64,000 bases of DNA from Jeotgalicoccus psychrophilus DSM 19085 (GCF_000425845.1 NZ_AUEF01000014.1:1-64000); one strand, 5' to 3'. Shown: positions 1 to 8,707, counted from the first letter of the stretch. Notes: generated from the sequence alone by a model not told the origin. Numbers and translations are program-made.

Positions 1-96
1 CTCATCGAGTTCCTAAACGCTGCGGGTTTCTATGAAACAAACTCATCGAATTCCTAGACGCTGCGGATTCCTATGAAACAAGCTCATCGAATTCCG
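1..96. repeat. 41-bp tandem direct repeat, truncated by window edge
   Basis: Two consecutive 41-bp units (1-41 and 42-82) differ at only a few positions and a third begins at 83 and breaks off near 96. Each unit starts CTCATCGA and contains CGCTGCGG and CTATGAAACAA. The array runs off the left end, so the full copy number is unknown. It lies beyond the histidine operon terminator and shows no convincing coding frame. Confidence 0.75.
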
Positions 97-101
97 GCAG
101 C

Positions 102-132
102 AAAAAAGCGGAGAACAGAACAGTTCTCCGCT
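102..132 (-). terminator. his operon intrinsic terminator
   Basis: On the minus strand a 10-bp stem (AGCGGAGAAC at 107-116 pairing with GTTCTCCGCT at 123-132) with a 6-nt loop is followed by six T residues. It sits just after the hisIE stop codon and ends the nine-gene operon. Confidence 0.85.
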
Positions 133-149
133 TCACTATTTACGTTAGC

Positions 150-773
150 CTACCATTTTTGAATGTCGTCACGAATACTGTATTCCTGTTTCTCACCATG
201 ACGTTCTTCGAGTTTGTTCTCGACATCTTTCAGCGATACACCTTCGTTATTCAGCATGACCAGCAGATGATAAAAAAGATCGCTCGTCTCATCGACGAGT
301 TCCTTTTTTTCTTTATTTTTTGCCGCGATAACGACTTCCGTCATCTCCTCACCGCATTTTTTCAAAATTTTATCTGCGCCTTTATCAGTTAAGTATTTAG
401 TGTAAGAGCCTTCTTCAGGGTTCTTAATTTTCTCCTGTACTGTCCGTTCCAGCGTCTGCAGGCTAAAGTAGTCATCACTGAAGCAGCTTCTTGTGCCCGT
501 ATGACATGTCGGACCGTGCGGTACAACTTCAATCAGCAGTGCGTCCTTGTCGCAGTCTAGTTTCATCGATACGACTTCCTGTACATTGCCGCTCGATTCT
601 CCTTTTTTCCATAACCGTTCTTTTGAACGTGAGTAAAACCAGACCACTTTGTCAGTCTTCGTTTTCTCAAATGCTTCTTCATTCATAAAGCCGTTCATCA
701 GTACTTGTTTTGTGTTTGTATCCTGCAGTATTACTGATAATAGGCCGTTATTTTTACTGAAATCAGGATTCAC
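150..773 (-). CDS. hisIE: Bifunctional phosphoribosyl-AMP cyclohydrolase / phosphoribosyl-ATP pyrophosphatase
   Basis: Cytosolic enzyme catalysing histidine steps 2 and 3: hydrolysis of PR-ATP to PR-AMP, then ring opening to ProFAR. The 207-aa protein has the HisI domain in residues 1 to about 115, with Cys/His metal-site residues around GPTCHTGTRSCF, and the HisE domain after about residue 118, with the acidic GEEMTEV helix. The start is GTG, overlapping the last base of the hisF stop (TAGTG), so translation is coupled. It is the last gene of the operon and is followed by a terminator. Confidence 0.96.
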   Translation of the reverse strand: MNPDFSKNNGLLSVILQDTNTKQVLMNGFMNEEAFEKTKTDKVVWFYSRSKERLWKKGESSGNVQEVVSMKLDCDKDALLIEVVPHGPTCHTGTRSCFSDDYFSLQTLERTVQEKIKNPEEGSYTKYLTDKGADKILKKCGEEMTEVVIAAKNKEKKELVDETSDLFYHLLVMLNNEGVSLKDVENKLEERHGEKQEYSIRDDIQKW

Positions 774-1534
774 TATAAACGCACCTCGATTCCATTGTCT
801 AAAAGTTCCTGCTTTAACTCGCCGATATTAACCTCTTCTCTGTGGAATATTGAAGCAGCAAGTCCTGCAGATACATTCGTATTCTGAAACAAATCGACAA
901 AATGATTAATATTCCCTGCACCGCCGCTTGCAATAACAGGTATATTGACAGCATTCGCAGCCTGTTTAAGGAATTGCGTATCAAAGCCTGATTTCACACC
1001 GTCGTGATCCATGCTGGTAATAAGCAGTTCTCCTGCACCAGCCGCTTCTCCTTCAACAATCCAGTCCAGAGCTTTAATTTCAGTTTTTTTCGTACCGCCA
1101 TGAGTATATACATAATAATCTTCAACTTGATTATCGTATTTCACATCCACCGCGAGTACAATACACTGGCTGCCGAATCGTCCGCTCGATTCTTTGATAA
1201 TATCCGGGTTTTCAATAGCAGCAGAGTTGATACTTATTTTATCGGCCCCTGCATCCAGGAGCTGTTTAATATCTTCAATTTTTCTAATACCGCCGCCTAT
1301 AGTCAGAGGGATAAAGAGCTCTCTGGCCGTGTCCCGGATAACATCGAGCATCAACTCATGACCTTCCTGTGTTTTGGAAATATCAAGAAAAACAAGTTCA
1401 TCGGCACCTTCCTGATTATATCGTTTAGCCAGTTCTGCCGGCTTTCCAATATGCTCAAGGTCAATAAAGTTAACTCCTTTGACTACTGCTCCATCTTTAA
1501 CATCCAGGCATGCTATTATTCTCTTTTTAATCAT
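773..1534 (-). CDS. hisF: Imidazole glycerol phosphate synthase, cyclase subunit HisF
   Basis: Uses ammonia delivered by HisH to close the imidazole ring, producing IGP and AICAR. The 253-aa TIM barrel shows the N-terminal catalytic Asp in ACLDVKDG and the second Asp in VLAVDVKYD, plus phosphate-binding glycine loops (TIGGGIR, ASGGAGN). The length is typical. It overlaps hisA by 4 nt (ATGA) and hisIE by 1 nt, as expected for a tightly coupled operon. Confidence 0.97.
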   Translation of the reverse strand: MIKKRIIACLDVKDGAVVKGVNFIDLEHIGKPAELAKRYNQEGADELVFLDISKTQEGHELMLDVIRDTARELFIPLTIGGGIRKIEDIKQLLDAGADKISINSAAIENPDIIKESSGRFGSQCIVLAVDVKYDNQVEDYYVYTHGGTKKTEIKALDWIVEGEAAGAGELLITSMDHDGVKSGFDTQFLKQAANAVNIPVIASGGAGNINHFVDLFQNTNVSAGLAASIFHREEVNIGELKQELLDNGIEVRL

Positions 1535-2232
1535 TTGATGCCCTCCCTAAACTTATCGTTATGACTTGCTTTTCCAACTATTGCTTCAGTTATCCCAAGA
1601 CTCTCAAGCTTATCGAGGTCAGCTTTATTTCTTATACCGCCGCTTGCAACAACTTTATGGCGGGTCATATTATTAACTCGTGCAGTATTTTCAAAGTTCG
1701 GGCCAAGACCCATACCGTCTTTATTAATATCGGTATATATAATACCGGCAAGACTGAAATCTTCGACAGTTTTTAAATAGTCATCTATTAAAATACCGCT
1801 GTTTTCTGTCCAGCCATTGATGTAAATATCGTTCTCTTTTGCATCCACACCGACAAATATTTTCCCGGGAAATAGTTCTGAGGCTTCTTTAAGCCAGGCC
1901 ACATCTGTAATCGCGCGTGTCCCTAATATAAAATATTCAACACCTATGTCATGATACTGTTTAATGGTTTCAAGCGACCTCAATCCTCCGCCTATTTCAA
2001 AGGGCAGTGAAGACTGGCCAACAAGTTCTTTTACGAGATTCGACTCCAGCGCTTGTTTCTTTAAGGCACCCATCAGATCAACGACATGAATACGCTGAAC
2101 CGATTCAAATCCAGCATAGAATTCCAGCGCCTCGTGAGGTGTTTTTTTCATCTGGGACTGTTTATTATAATCACCTTGTGATAAGCGTACATTTTGTCCA
2201 TCAATTAAATCTATAGCTGGAATTATCTTCAC
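1531..2232 (-). CDS. hisA: ProFAR isomerase HisA
   Basis: Phosphoribosylformimino-AICAR-P isomerase, an Amadori rearrangement on a (beta/alpha)8 barrel homologous to HisF. The 233-aa protein has the N-terminal Asp in PAIDLIDG, the phosphate loop EIGGGLRS and the second catalytic Asp in FVGVDAKEN. It starts two bases after the hisH stop and overlaps hisF by 4 nt. Nothing unusual is seen. Confidence 0.96.
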   Translation of the reverse strand: MKIIPAIDLIDGQNVRLSQGDYNKQSQMKKTPHEALEFYAGFESVQRIHVVDLMGALKKQALESNLVKELVGQSSLPFEIGGGLRSLETIKQYHDIGVEYFILGTRAITDVAWLKEASELFPGKIFVGVDAKENDIYINGWTENSGILIDDYLKTVEDFSLAGIIYTDINKDGMGLGPNFENTARVNNMTRHKVVASGGIRNKADLDKLESLGITEAIVGKASHNDKFREGIK

Positions 2233-2233
2233 T

Positions 2234-2809
2234 TTAAAAACTCCCCTCTAAAGCATTTTTTAGAATAAATAAACCTGTTTCTCCGGATTTCTCAGGATGA
2301 AATTGTATACCGGTAATATTTTCTTTTTTAACTATCGCCGGTATATTTGAGTTATAGTCGGTCTCCGCAATAGTATACTCGGATTCAGAAACCTTATAAC
2401 TGTGTATAAAATAAACATCTTTTCCATTTAAGGATTGATCATTGCTGGTCAGCGTGTTCCACCCCAGATGAGGAATTGTCAAATCAGTATCTATCCTCGC
2501 GATACGCCCTTTCAATATACCGAGACCAGCCGCATTACCTTCTTCACTATGCTCAAATAAAAGCTGCATTCCGAGACAGATGCCGATCAACCGCTTATTT
2601 TCACTCAGTTCAATAATCATATCTTTCAGGCCGGAGGTATTTATAATATTCATAGCGTAGCCAAAATGTCCCACCCCCGGGAGAATAATTGCTTCGCATG
2701 AGGAAAGCACATTTTTATCTTTTGTTATCACTGACTCATAACCCAGTTTTTTTAAAGCATTTACAAGATTCCCCGTATTCCCAAGAGAATAATCAATAAT
2801 ACCTATCAT
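2234..2809 (-). CDS. hisH: Imidazole glycerol phosphate synthase, glutaminase subunit HisH
   Basis: Class I glutamine amidotransferase that hydrolyses glutamine and channels ammonia to HisF. The nucleophile is in GICLGMQ near residue 78, and the His-Glu pair is in FHPEKS near the C-terminus. The length of 191 aa is slightly short but normal for Firmicutes. It overlaps hisB by 4 nt. The adjacent hisA lies between it and its partner hisF, the usual bacterial order H-A-F. Confidence 0.96.
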   Translation of the reverse strand: MIGIIDYSLGNTGNLVNALKKLGYESVITKDKNVLSSCEAIILPGVGHFGYAMNIINTSGLKDMIIELSENKRLIGICLGMQLLFEHSEEGNAAGLGILKGRIARIDTDLTIPHLGWNTLTSNDQSLNGKDVYFIHSYKVSESEYTIAETDYNSNIPAIVKKENITGIQFHPEKSGETGLFILKNALEGSF

Positions 2810-3390
2810 TCAATCACACCTTTTGAAGAGGGTACACCGCTATCTGAAGGCTGCAGTGCAATTTTCAGGCTGCGTGCAAAGCCTTTGAATATCGCTTCGA
2901 TTTCATGGTGAGAGTTGCCGCCTTTTAAAAGGTCGATATGAAGAGTCATCCGCGAATTCATTGAGACTGCATTAAAGAACTCTTCTGTAAGTTCCGTATC
3001 AAAATCGCCAACCTTCTCTCTTGAGATGACAGCCTTATAGCTGAGGTGAGGTCTGCCGGATAAATCCAGCACAACACGCGCCAGTGATTCGTCCATCGGC
3101 AGATACATCGAACCGTATCTTTGATAGCTTTCTTTTTCAGCATACAGCTCTCTCAGCAGCTGGCCGAGCACTATACCGATATCTTCAACAGTATGGTGAC
3201 CATCGATGTGCAGGTCCCCTTCTGCCTGAATGTTCACATACAGTTCGGAGTGAAAACTGAACAGCGTCAGCATGTGGTCAAAAAAACCAATGCCTGTATT
3301 TATTTTCGACTCTTTGAAGTCTTTTTCATCATCTATTTCAACGCTTATTTTCGTTTCTTTAGTTTCTCTGTCTTTACTGTACTTAGTCAT
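2806..3390 (-). CDS. hisB: Imidazoleglycerol-phosphate dehydratase HisB (monofunctional)
   Basis: Mn-dependent dehydration of IGP to imidazole acetol phosphate. The 194-aa protein is the dehydratase only, without the phosphatase domain found in enterobacteria. Both metal-binding repeats are present: DGHHTVEDIG near residue 62 and NSHHEIEA near residue 160. It overlaps hisC by 8 nt and hisH by 4 nt. No histidinol-phosphatase gene lies in this operon, so that step must be encoded elsewhere. Confidence 0.96.
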   Translation of the reverse strand: MTKYSKDRETKETKISVEIDDEKDFKESKINTGIGFFDHMLTLFSFHSELYVNIQAEGDLHIDGHHTVEDIGIVLGQLLRELYAEKESYQRYGSMYLPMDESLARVVLDLSGRPHLSYKAVISREKVGDFDTELTEEFFNAVSMNSRMTLHIDLLKGGNSHHEIEAIFKGFARSLKIALQPSDSGVPSSKGVIE

Positions 3391-4369
3391 GTGATTTACC
3401 CCACTCTGTAATCAGTTCTTTCAACTTCGGATACTCATCTTCATCGATAATTGAATAGCGCGCGACATTTCGCAGATTTTCTTCGTCGTACACTCTGCCT
3501 CTGTAGCCATTTTTATAAAGATATTCATATAATTCTCTTGCCTTGTCACCGTAAGTAAATACAAAATTCGTATGTGACGGTTTAATTTTAATATGACGGC
3601 GTACTGTTTCAAAAGCATCAACAAGCGACTGTTGCAGCTGTTTCTGATAGTCGAACCATTCGTCCAGCTGTTTATCATCACTGAGCAGCTCACTGCCGAG
3701 GTTTAAAGTTAAACTGTTTAATGGATACGGATGATTAATTCTCGTAATAGCGTCGTAAGTTTTCCCTTTCGCGATGACGATACCGATTCTTAAACCTGCT
3801 AGACCGTATACTTTGCTCATCGTTCGCACAATGATAATATGCTCGCCTTCAGGCACCGGACGATCCAGTGCAAATTCTCCGTATGCCTCATCGATTACTA
3901 AGTATCCTCCGACAGATTTCATTGCATCTGCAAGTTCATTAATAAAATGACTCGGCAGGAGTACGCCCGTCGGATTATGCGGATTTGAAATAAAGAATAC
4001 TGACGGCTTTTGTTTTTTAATTTCTGAAATCGTTAAATCATAATCGTACGAGAAATCTTCACGAGACGGCACTGAGTAGTAACGCAATCCAATCTGATTA
4101 GTATAAATCTGATACATGAAGAAATCGGGATTCAGAGACATGACACCATTTTTCCCAAGTGTCATAATAATCTTCTGCAGCCATTCATCAGAACCGTTAG
4201 CTACTTCAATATTCTCAGGGTTAAACCCATTACGCTTCGCATATAATTCTTTAAAGCGCTCCAGTTCTACTTCCGGATATACTTCAACGTTTGTTTTACT
4301 GACCGCCTCTACAATTTGTTCTTTTGAAAGCGGTGATTTCGGTGACGTATTTTTGTCCATGCTGATCAT
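3383..4369 (-). CDS. hisC: Histidinol-phosphate aminotransferase HisC
   Basis: PLP-dependent fold-type I aminotransferase converting imidazole acetol phosphate and glutamate to histidinol phosphate. The 328-aa protein has the NPHNPTG motif, the DEAYGEF strand and the Schiff-base Lys186 in VRTMSKVYGLAGLRIG. It is a little shorter than the usual ~350 aa. The start chosen (MISMD) has a GGAG 8 nt upstream. An internal Met four codons in is a weaker alternative. Confidence 0.95.
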   Translation of the reverse strand: MISMDKNTSPKSPLSKEQIVEAVSKTNVEVYPEVELERFKELYAKRNGFNPENIEVANGSDEWLQKIIMTLGKNGVMSLNPDFFMYQIYTNQIGLRYYSVPSREDFSYDYDLTISEIKKQKPSVFFISNPHNPTGVLLPSHFINELADAMKSVGGYLVIDEAYGEFALDRPVPEGEHIIIVRTMSKVYGLAGLRIGIVIAKGKTYDAITRINHPYPLNSLTLNLGSELLSDDKQLDEWFDYQKQLQQSLVDAFETVRRHIKIKPSHTNFVFTYGDKARELYEYLYKNGYRGRVYDEENLRNVARYSIIDEDEYPKLKELITEWGKSHD

Positions 4370-4370
4370 C

Positions 4371-5603
4371 TTATCGCTCCGTCCTAATATTTAATGATTC
4401 ATAGTGGGCGTCCAGCCCTTCTTTTTTTGCAATTGTCTTCGCAGCATCTGCGATATGATTATATGTTACCTCTTTTAGGTTAATAATTGCATGACTTGTT
4501 AAAAAATCATTCACATTCAGGCCGTGGCTGAAGCGCCCGGTCTGGTTCGTCGGCAGCACGTGCGACGGTCCAGCTGCATAGTCACCGATTGCTTCCGGGG
4601 AATATTTGCCGATAAAAACCGCACCAGCATAACGTATACCCCTGCTGATTTCCTGTTCATCACGGTGCTGGATTGATACGTGTTCCGGGGCAATAAAGTT
4701 AATCACATCAATCAGTTCTTTTCTGTTATCGACGATTTGATAATGATTGTTTTTCAGTGATTCACGAATAACATCTGTCCTCACTTGAGAGTCGATCAGA
4801 CGATTTACTTCAAGCTGGATGCCATCAATTACCTCCTGTGATTCCGCAATCAGGAAAGTCCGTGCATTCACATCGTGCTCCGCCTGAGCAAAAATATCAT
4901 AGGCGGAGGCTGTATAATCCGCTGACTCATCAACATAAAGCAAGATTTCACTTGGACCGGCGATCATATCTATACCGACATCGCCGAACACCTGCTTTTT
5001 AGCGAGTGCTACATACTTATTACCAGGACCGACAATCTTATCGACTTTCTCAATAGACTCTGTACCGTAAGCCAGTGCAGCGATTGCCTGAGCGCCGCCC
5101 ACCGTATAAACTTCCGTTACGCCCGCAATATACAGGGCGGCGAATGTAATGTTGTCGTTGCTGAATGTCGGCGTTACAGCAACGATATTTCGAACGCCTG
5201 CCGCTGCCGCTGGAACAGCTGTCATCAATACACTTGAAGGATATAACGCTGTCCCTCCAGGAATATAAATACCAATTCTTTCGAGCGGGTGATAGACATA
5301 GGAAAACTCGCCATCTTCATAATCTTTATATTTTATCGACTGCTGATAATCAGCTATTCGTTCTTTTATTAACAGCAGTGCATTCTGTTCTTCTTCATTT
5401 AAACTTTCGAAACTGTTTTTCAGTTTTTCTGCAGACACTTTAAAATCTTCCACCTGCTGCCCGTCAAACTGTGCAGTATACTTTTTTAAGGCAGCATCTT
5501 TATTTTGTTTAACATCTTCTATGATAGAAAGTACATTGTCGGTGCTTTCTAAATCTGTACTGTCATCCGCTGTAAATATTTGTTTAAACGTTTTTGTATT
5601 CAT
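4371..5603 (-). CDS. hisD: Histidinol dehydrogenase HisD
   Basis: Zn- and NAD-dependent oxidation of histidinol to histidine, the last pathway step. The 410-aa protein shows the signature region around VDKIVGPGNKYVALAK, the IDMIAGPSE segment and the base/acid pair in IAPEHVSI. It overlaps hisG by 4 nt and ends one base before hisC. Composition matches its neighbours. Confidence 0.97.
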   Translation of the reverse strand: MNTKTFKQIFTADDSTDLESTDNVLSIIEDVKQNKDAALKKYTAQFDGQQVEDFKVSAEKLKNSFESLNEEEQNALLLIKERIADYQQSIKYKDYEDGEFSYVYHPLERIGIYIPGGTALYPSSVLMTAVPAAAAGVRNIVAVTPTFSNDNITFAALYIAGVTEVYTVGGAQAIAALAYGTESIEKVDKIVGPGNKYVALAKKQVFGDVGIDMIAGPSEILLYVDESADYTASAYDIFAQAEHDVNARTFLIAESQEVIDGIQLEVNRLIDSQVRTDVIRESLKNNHYQIVDNRKELIDVINFIAPEHVSIQHRDEQEISRGIRYAGAVFIGKYSPEAIGDYAAGPSHVLPTNQTGRFSHGLNVNDFLTSHAIINLKEVTYNHIADAAKTIAKKEGLDAHYESLNIRTER

Positions 5604-6205
5604 TCAATCACTCCGATTTCACTTAAAAATTCATAGATACTGTCTTCTTTCGTATAGAACGTCTGCTTGTTAGCAATCAGACGCGCCTGTACATCGAGGA
5701 TCTTTTCATATTCAATCAGGCCGTTATCGCGCAATGTGTTTCCTGTCTGGACGATATCCACAATACCGTCTGCCAGACCGAGAATTGGTGCCAGTTCAAC
5801 AGAACCATTTAAATGAATCAGCGAAACCGGCTGCTGCTGGCTGTTAAAATACTTGCGGGCAATATTAGTATATTTAGATGCAACCGTATTAAAATGTTCG
5901 ACATCCGGCGGTCCTGCTAAAGCAAAATGACATTTCCCAAAAGGCAGTTCAGATACATTTAAATAGCTGAACACTTCTTCTTCAATTATGTCACTGCCGA
6001 CGATACCGATATCCGCGACGCCGCGTTCAACATATACCGGAACATCCGGCCCTTTCGCGAAGATGAAACGAATATCGTCTACTATTGTATAAAGTGCACG
6101 CGATTCATCTTTTAACACTTTGCTGTATTTATATAGCTCATATTTTTCTAAATAGGACACGAAATCATCAAATAAACGTCCTTTGGATAAAGCTACTGTA
6201 ATCAT
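5600..6205 (-). CDS. hisG: ATP phosphoribosyltransferase catalytic subunit (short form) HisG
   Basis: First committed step, ATP plus PRPP to PR-ATP. The 201-aa protein is the short form that lacks the C-terminal regulatory domain and needs HisZ. It has VALSKGRL at the N-terminus and the PRPP loop region around DIVQTGNTLRDNGL. It overlaps both hisZ and hisD by 4 nt, consistent with co-translation of the HisG-HisZ complex. Confidence 0.96.
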   Translation of the reverse strand: MITVALSKGRLFDDFVSYLEKYELYKYSKVLKDESRALYTIVDDIRFIFAKGPDVPVYVERGVADIGIVGSDIIEEEVFSYLNVSELPFGKCHFALAGPPDVEHFNTVASKYTNIARKYFNSQQQPVSLIHLNGSVELAPILGLADGIVDIVQTGNTLRDNGLIEYEKILDVQARLIANKQTFYTKEDSIYEFLSEIGVIE

Positions 6206-7008
6206 AAAAGTCCTCCGTCTGCTAAATTTAAAGCGATGCCGAATGAATTACTGTTATATTCTCCGCCGCTCAGTATCGGTGTGTTTGAATTTAAAAATGC
6301 CTGGAAGTACAAACCGTTATAGTAATTTTGCGGTGAACGGAATGACAAATCCAAAATGAACTTCGTATTGTTATCCGCAATTTTTTCTTTTAAATGAGCA
6401 ATTGCCTGCATAATTTCTGTATCGCCAAAAACTTCTCCGACCATTTTAAACTGGTCGCTGACTTTTGCACTCATTATTTTATATAAGTCATGATCTTTAC
6501 CAAGATGCTGGCGCAGCTCCGATATATTCTTCGTATATATAAGCTGGCGCACCGTGTCCGGCAGATCATATTTTTTAATGAATAAATCTAATAACTGATC
6601 GTTATTAATGACCAGCGTTTTAATATTTGTTTCTGCACACTCTTCAACAAAATTCATATGCATCAGGAGCGCATCAATAATGTCATTTTCTGTTGCCTGA
6701 TAAATCTCGACGCCTGCCTGATAGAACGATTCATTCTCTCTGACAACAGGACCGAAGTAACCGAAACGTGTATCATTTGAATAAAAGTTGCTGTTGAAAT
6801 TTAATAATGTACGCGTCCAGTCACTGCGGATTGCATACATTGTATTATTTCTTTCAAAAACAACACTCGTCGGATGATGATATTTATCATCTATTGAAAA
6901 AGGTTCTATCATGTTCATATCAACTAATGTATAGCCCGAATCATCAAGCAGCCCCAGATACTTTTGTCCCAGAGCAAGCCTTTCTAAAATGAAATTGTTG
7001 TTTGTCAT
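6202..7008 (-). CDS. hisZ: ATP phosphoribosyltransferase regulatory subunit HisZ
   Basis: Paralogue of histidyl-tRNA synthetase that forms a hetero-octamer with short HisG and supplies histidine feedback control. The 268-aa protein keeps the class II synthetase-like core (for example YGPVVRENESFYQAGVE) but is much shorter than HisS and lacks the anticodon-binding domain. First gene of the operon, with an AGGAG 7 nt before ATG. Its promoter and an operator-like sequence lie immediately upstream. Confidence 0.93.
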   Translation of the reverse strand: MTNNNFILERLALGQKYLGLLDDSGYTLVDMNMIEPFSIDDKYHHPTSVVFERNNTMYAIRSDWTRTLLNFNSNFYSNDTRFGYFGPVVRENESFYQAGVEIYQATENDIIDALLMHMNFVEECAETNIKTLVINNDQLLDLFIKKYDLPDTVRQLIYTKNISELRQHLGKDHDLYKIMSAKVSDQFKMVGEVFGDTEIMQAIAHLKEKIADNNTKFILDLSFRSPQNYYNGLYFQAFLNSNTPILSGGEYNSNSFGIALNLADGGLL

Positions 7009-7023
7009 ATATATTCTCCTTTA

Positions 7024-7045
7024 GCACTTTAGCGAGACAAAGAAT
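7024..7045. promoter_or_regulatory. Second, degenerate HisR-like site
   Basis: The left arm CACTTTAG (7025-7032) is identical to the strong palindrome at 7101, while the right arm is partial (AAAG at 7039-7042). It sits between the predicted his transcription start and the hisZ Shine-Dalgarno, where a bound repressor would block elongation or translation. This is inferred from similarity only. Confidence 0.35.
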
Positions 7046-7059
7046 TGCCAATAAATAAA

Positions 7060-7088
7060 ATAGTAACAAAGATATTTCAGATACACAA
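7060..7088 (-). promoter_or_regulatory. Predicted sigma-A promoter of his operon
   Basis: On the minus strand a -35-like TTGTGT (7083-7088) is followed after 17 bp by a -10-like TACTAT (7060-7065). Transcription would start about 45 bp before hisZ. The spacing is ideal and both hexamers match consensus partly. Confidence 0.5.
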
Positions 7089-7100
7089 CCATTTTCTTTA

Positions 7101-7122
7101 TCACTTTAGTATGTTAAAGTGA
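7101..7122. promoter_or_regulatory. Palindromic operator, likely HisR site
   Basis: A perfect 8-bp inverted repeat, TCACTTTA (7101-7108) and TAAAGTGA (7115-7122), with a 6-bp spacer, sits between the divergent his operon and hisR. It lies just upstream of the his -35 and 30 bp before the hisR start, so it could control both. A degenerate copy (CACTTTAG...AAAG) lies at 7024-7045 beside hisZ. Confidence 0.65.
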
Positions 7123-7151
7123 TATTATCTTATTACTACGGAGTTGAGGCT

Positions 7152-7439
7152 ATGCAAATAGATAAATTAAAAGGACAGGAACTCGATGATCTATTCGATG
7201 GAATCCTATCGCTTGAGACGAAAGAAGACTGCTATAAGTTTTTTGATGATATTTGCACTTCCAATGAACTCGTTGCATTAAAGCAGCGTTTTCAGGTCGC
7301 AAAGCTCATTGATGAGGGCAAGACGTATTCTAAAGTCCAGGATAAAACCGGCGCTTCGAGCGCTACGGTATCGCGTGTAAAACGATGCCTGGATTACGGC
7401 AGTGACGGCTATCGTACCGTTCTGGACAGATTAAAATAA
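7152..7439 (+). CDS. hisR: TrpR-family transcriptional regulator (YerC/YecD type, HisR)
   Basis: A 95-aa DNA-binding protein of the TrpR/YerC family. Residues about 38-85 hold the helix-turn-helix (NELVALKQRFQVAKL then TYSKVQDKTGASSATVSRVKRCL). YerC-type TrpR relatives have been predicted in Firmicutes as histidine regulators (HisR); the divergent his operon and the shared palindrome support this here. The ATG at 7152 is chosen because GGAG lies 8 nt upstream; the upstream GTG at 7119 falls inside the operator. The palindrome at 7101-7122 suggests autoregulation. Confidence 0.85.
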   Translation: MQIDKLKGQELDDLFDGILSLETKEDCYKFFDDICTSNELVALKQRFQVAKLIDEGKTYSKVQDKTGASSATVSRVKRCLDYGSDGYRTVLDRLK

Positions 7440-7461
7440 CGCTGTGCGTTACGGCAGTTAA

Positions 7462-7496
7462 AACAGTTGTGAACATATGTTCACAGCTGTTTTTTA
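7462..7496 (+). terminator. hisR intrinsic terminator
   Basis: A long stem, AACAGTTGTGAACA against TGTTCACAGCTGTT, is followed by six T residues. It lies 23 bp after the hisR stop and separates it from the acyltransferase gene. Confidence 0.8.
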
Positions 7497-7617
7497 ATTC
7501 AGCCGCTTTATATTTGAATTCATCAGCCGTCATGATATATAGTGATTCAATCATTGAAAACACCGCAAAATACTGAGAGTATGTATAAAGCTCTTTAGGA
7601 CTATGAGGGATATCATA

Positions 7618-8640
7618 ATGGCTGAAAAGAAAAGATTTACTGAAATTGATGCACTAAGAGGCATTGCCGCGATTGTCGTCGTACTCTATCACTACATCAT
7701 TCTGTACGATGAAAAATTCGGGCATTCAAAAGAAAACTATATAGAAATATTTTCCTATGGACATTATGGTGTCCAGCTGTTTTTTATAATCAGCGGCTTC
7801 GTGATTTACATGTCTGTACTTAAAGTAAAATCAACATCTGACTTTTTAACGAAAAGAGCAATTAGGCTGTATCCGACTTATATTTTTGCGATTATCGTGA
7901 CCACTCTCGTTGTCGGTCTGTCGTCTGTCGATACGCTTAAAGCAGGTGTTGCCGATACTTTTATTAACATGACGATGTTCCAGGACTTCTTCGGCGCTAA
8001 GAATGTCGATGGTGTTTACTGGTCACTGCGTGTGGAACTAACTTTTTATCTCTTAATGGCGCTGCTTCTAATATTTAATCTGCAGAAGAGAGTCATGTTG
8101 TTTACAAGTATCTGGCTCGGATCTTCTGCACTGATACAAATTACCAACGGCATTGCAGGCACCGAAACAACTGCTCTTCTAGAGAAATTCTCAATGTCCA
8201 ACTACTGCCAGATGTTTATTATTGGTATTATGTTTTATTATATTTGGCAGCACGGCAATTATCTTAAATACTATTTGATGATTACTCTGTCGCTCATTTA
8301 TGACTTTTCATTTGAAGGTATGACTAACGGCTTATTCACTATATTCTTCATAGCAGTATTTTATCTGATATTGAATAATAAAATGCAGTGGCTGAAATCC
8401 GATACACTCGTCTATCTCGGCACACTGTCTTTCCCCTTATATTTAATACACCAGAACATCGGCTATGTAATTATCCAGAAACTCGAGTCTATGGGATTCG
8501 TCCATGAAGTATTTCTGATTGTCCCGCTCGGCCTAAGCCTTATTCTTGCCCACATAATTCTGTATTATGTGGAAAAGCCTAGTCATAATGTGCTGTTTAA
8601 ACTTTATAAAGAAAGACAGCTGGCAATGCCGAATATCTAA
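7618..8640 (+). CDS. Membrane acyltransferase, acyltransferase-3 (OafA/NolL) family
   Basis: Multispanning membrane enzyme that probably O-acetylates a cell-surface glycan. The 340-aa protein starts with the family signature RFTEIDALRGIAAIVVVLYHY, including the catalytic-type His in the first TM segment, and has about ten hydrophobic segments. There is no SGNH extracellular domain, so it is the short form. ATG 7618 is preferred over ATG 7603 because GAGGGA sits 7 nt upstream. The acceptor is unknown; genes on both sides are unrelated and it appears monocistronic, flanked by terminators. Confidence 0.85.
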   Translation: MAEKKRFTEIDALRGIAAIVVVLYHYIILYDEKFGHSKENYIEIFSYGHYGVQLFFIISGFVIYMSVLKVKSTSDFLTKRAIRLYPTYIFAIIVTTLVVGLSSVDTLKAGVADTFINMTMFQDFFGAKNVDGVYWSLRVELTFYLLMALLLIFNLQKRVMLFTSIWLGSSALIQITNGIAGTETTALLEKFSMSNYCQMFIIGIMFYYIWQHGNYLKYYLMITLSLIYDFSFEGMTNGLFTIFFIAVFYLILNNKMQWLKSDTLVYLGTLSFPLYLIHQNIGYVIIQKLESMGFVHEVFLIVPLGLSLILAHIILYYVEKPSHNVLFKLYKERQLAMPNI

Positions 8641-8651
8641 ATATGTAAAAG

Positions 8652-8678
8652 AAAACGCCTTGAAATTCAAGGCGTTTT
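8652..8678. terminator. Bidirectional intrinsic terminator
   Basis: AAAACGCCTTGAA and TTCAAGGCGTTTT form a near-perfect hairpin with A/T tracts on both sides, between the convergent acyltransferase and the PepSY lipoprotein. Confidence 0.85.
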
Positions 8679-8707
8679 GAGGTACTTGCTTAAGTGTATT
8701 AAAAAGT

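Noticed and set aside
1-96. CRISPR array
   Set aside because: The units are contiguous 41-bp tandem repeats with no unique spacers between them, and no cas genes are seen.
1004-1564. 186-codon plus-strand frame opposite hisF
   Set aside because: Shadow of a strongly conserved enzyme gene; no Shine-Dalgarno and no recognisable domain.
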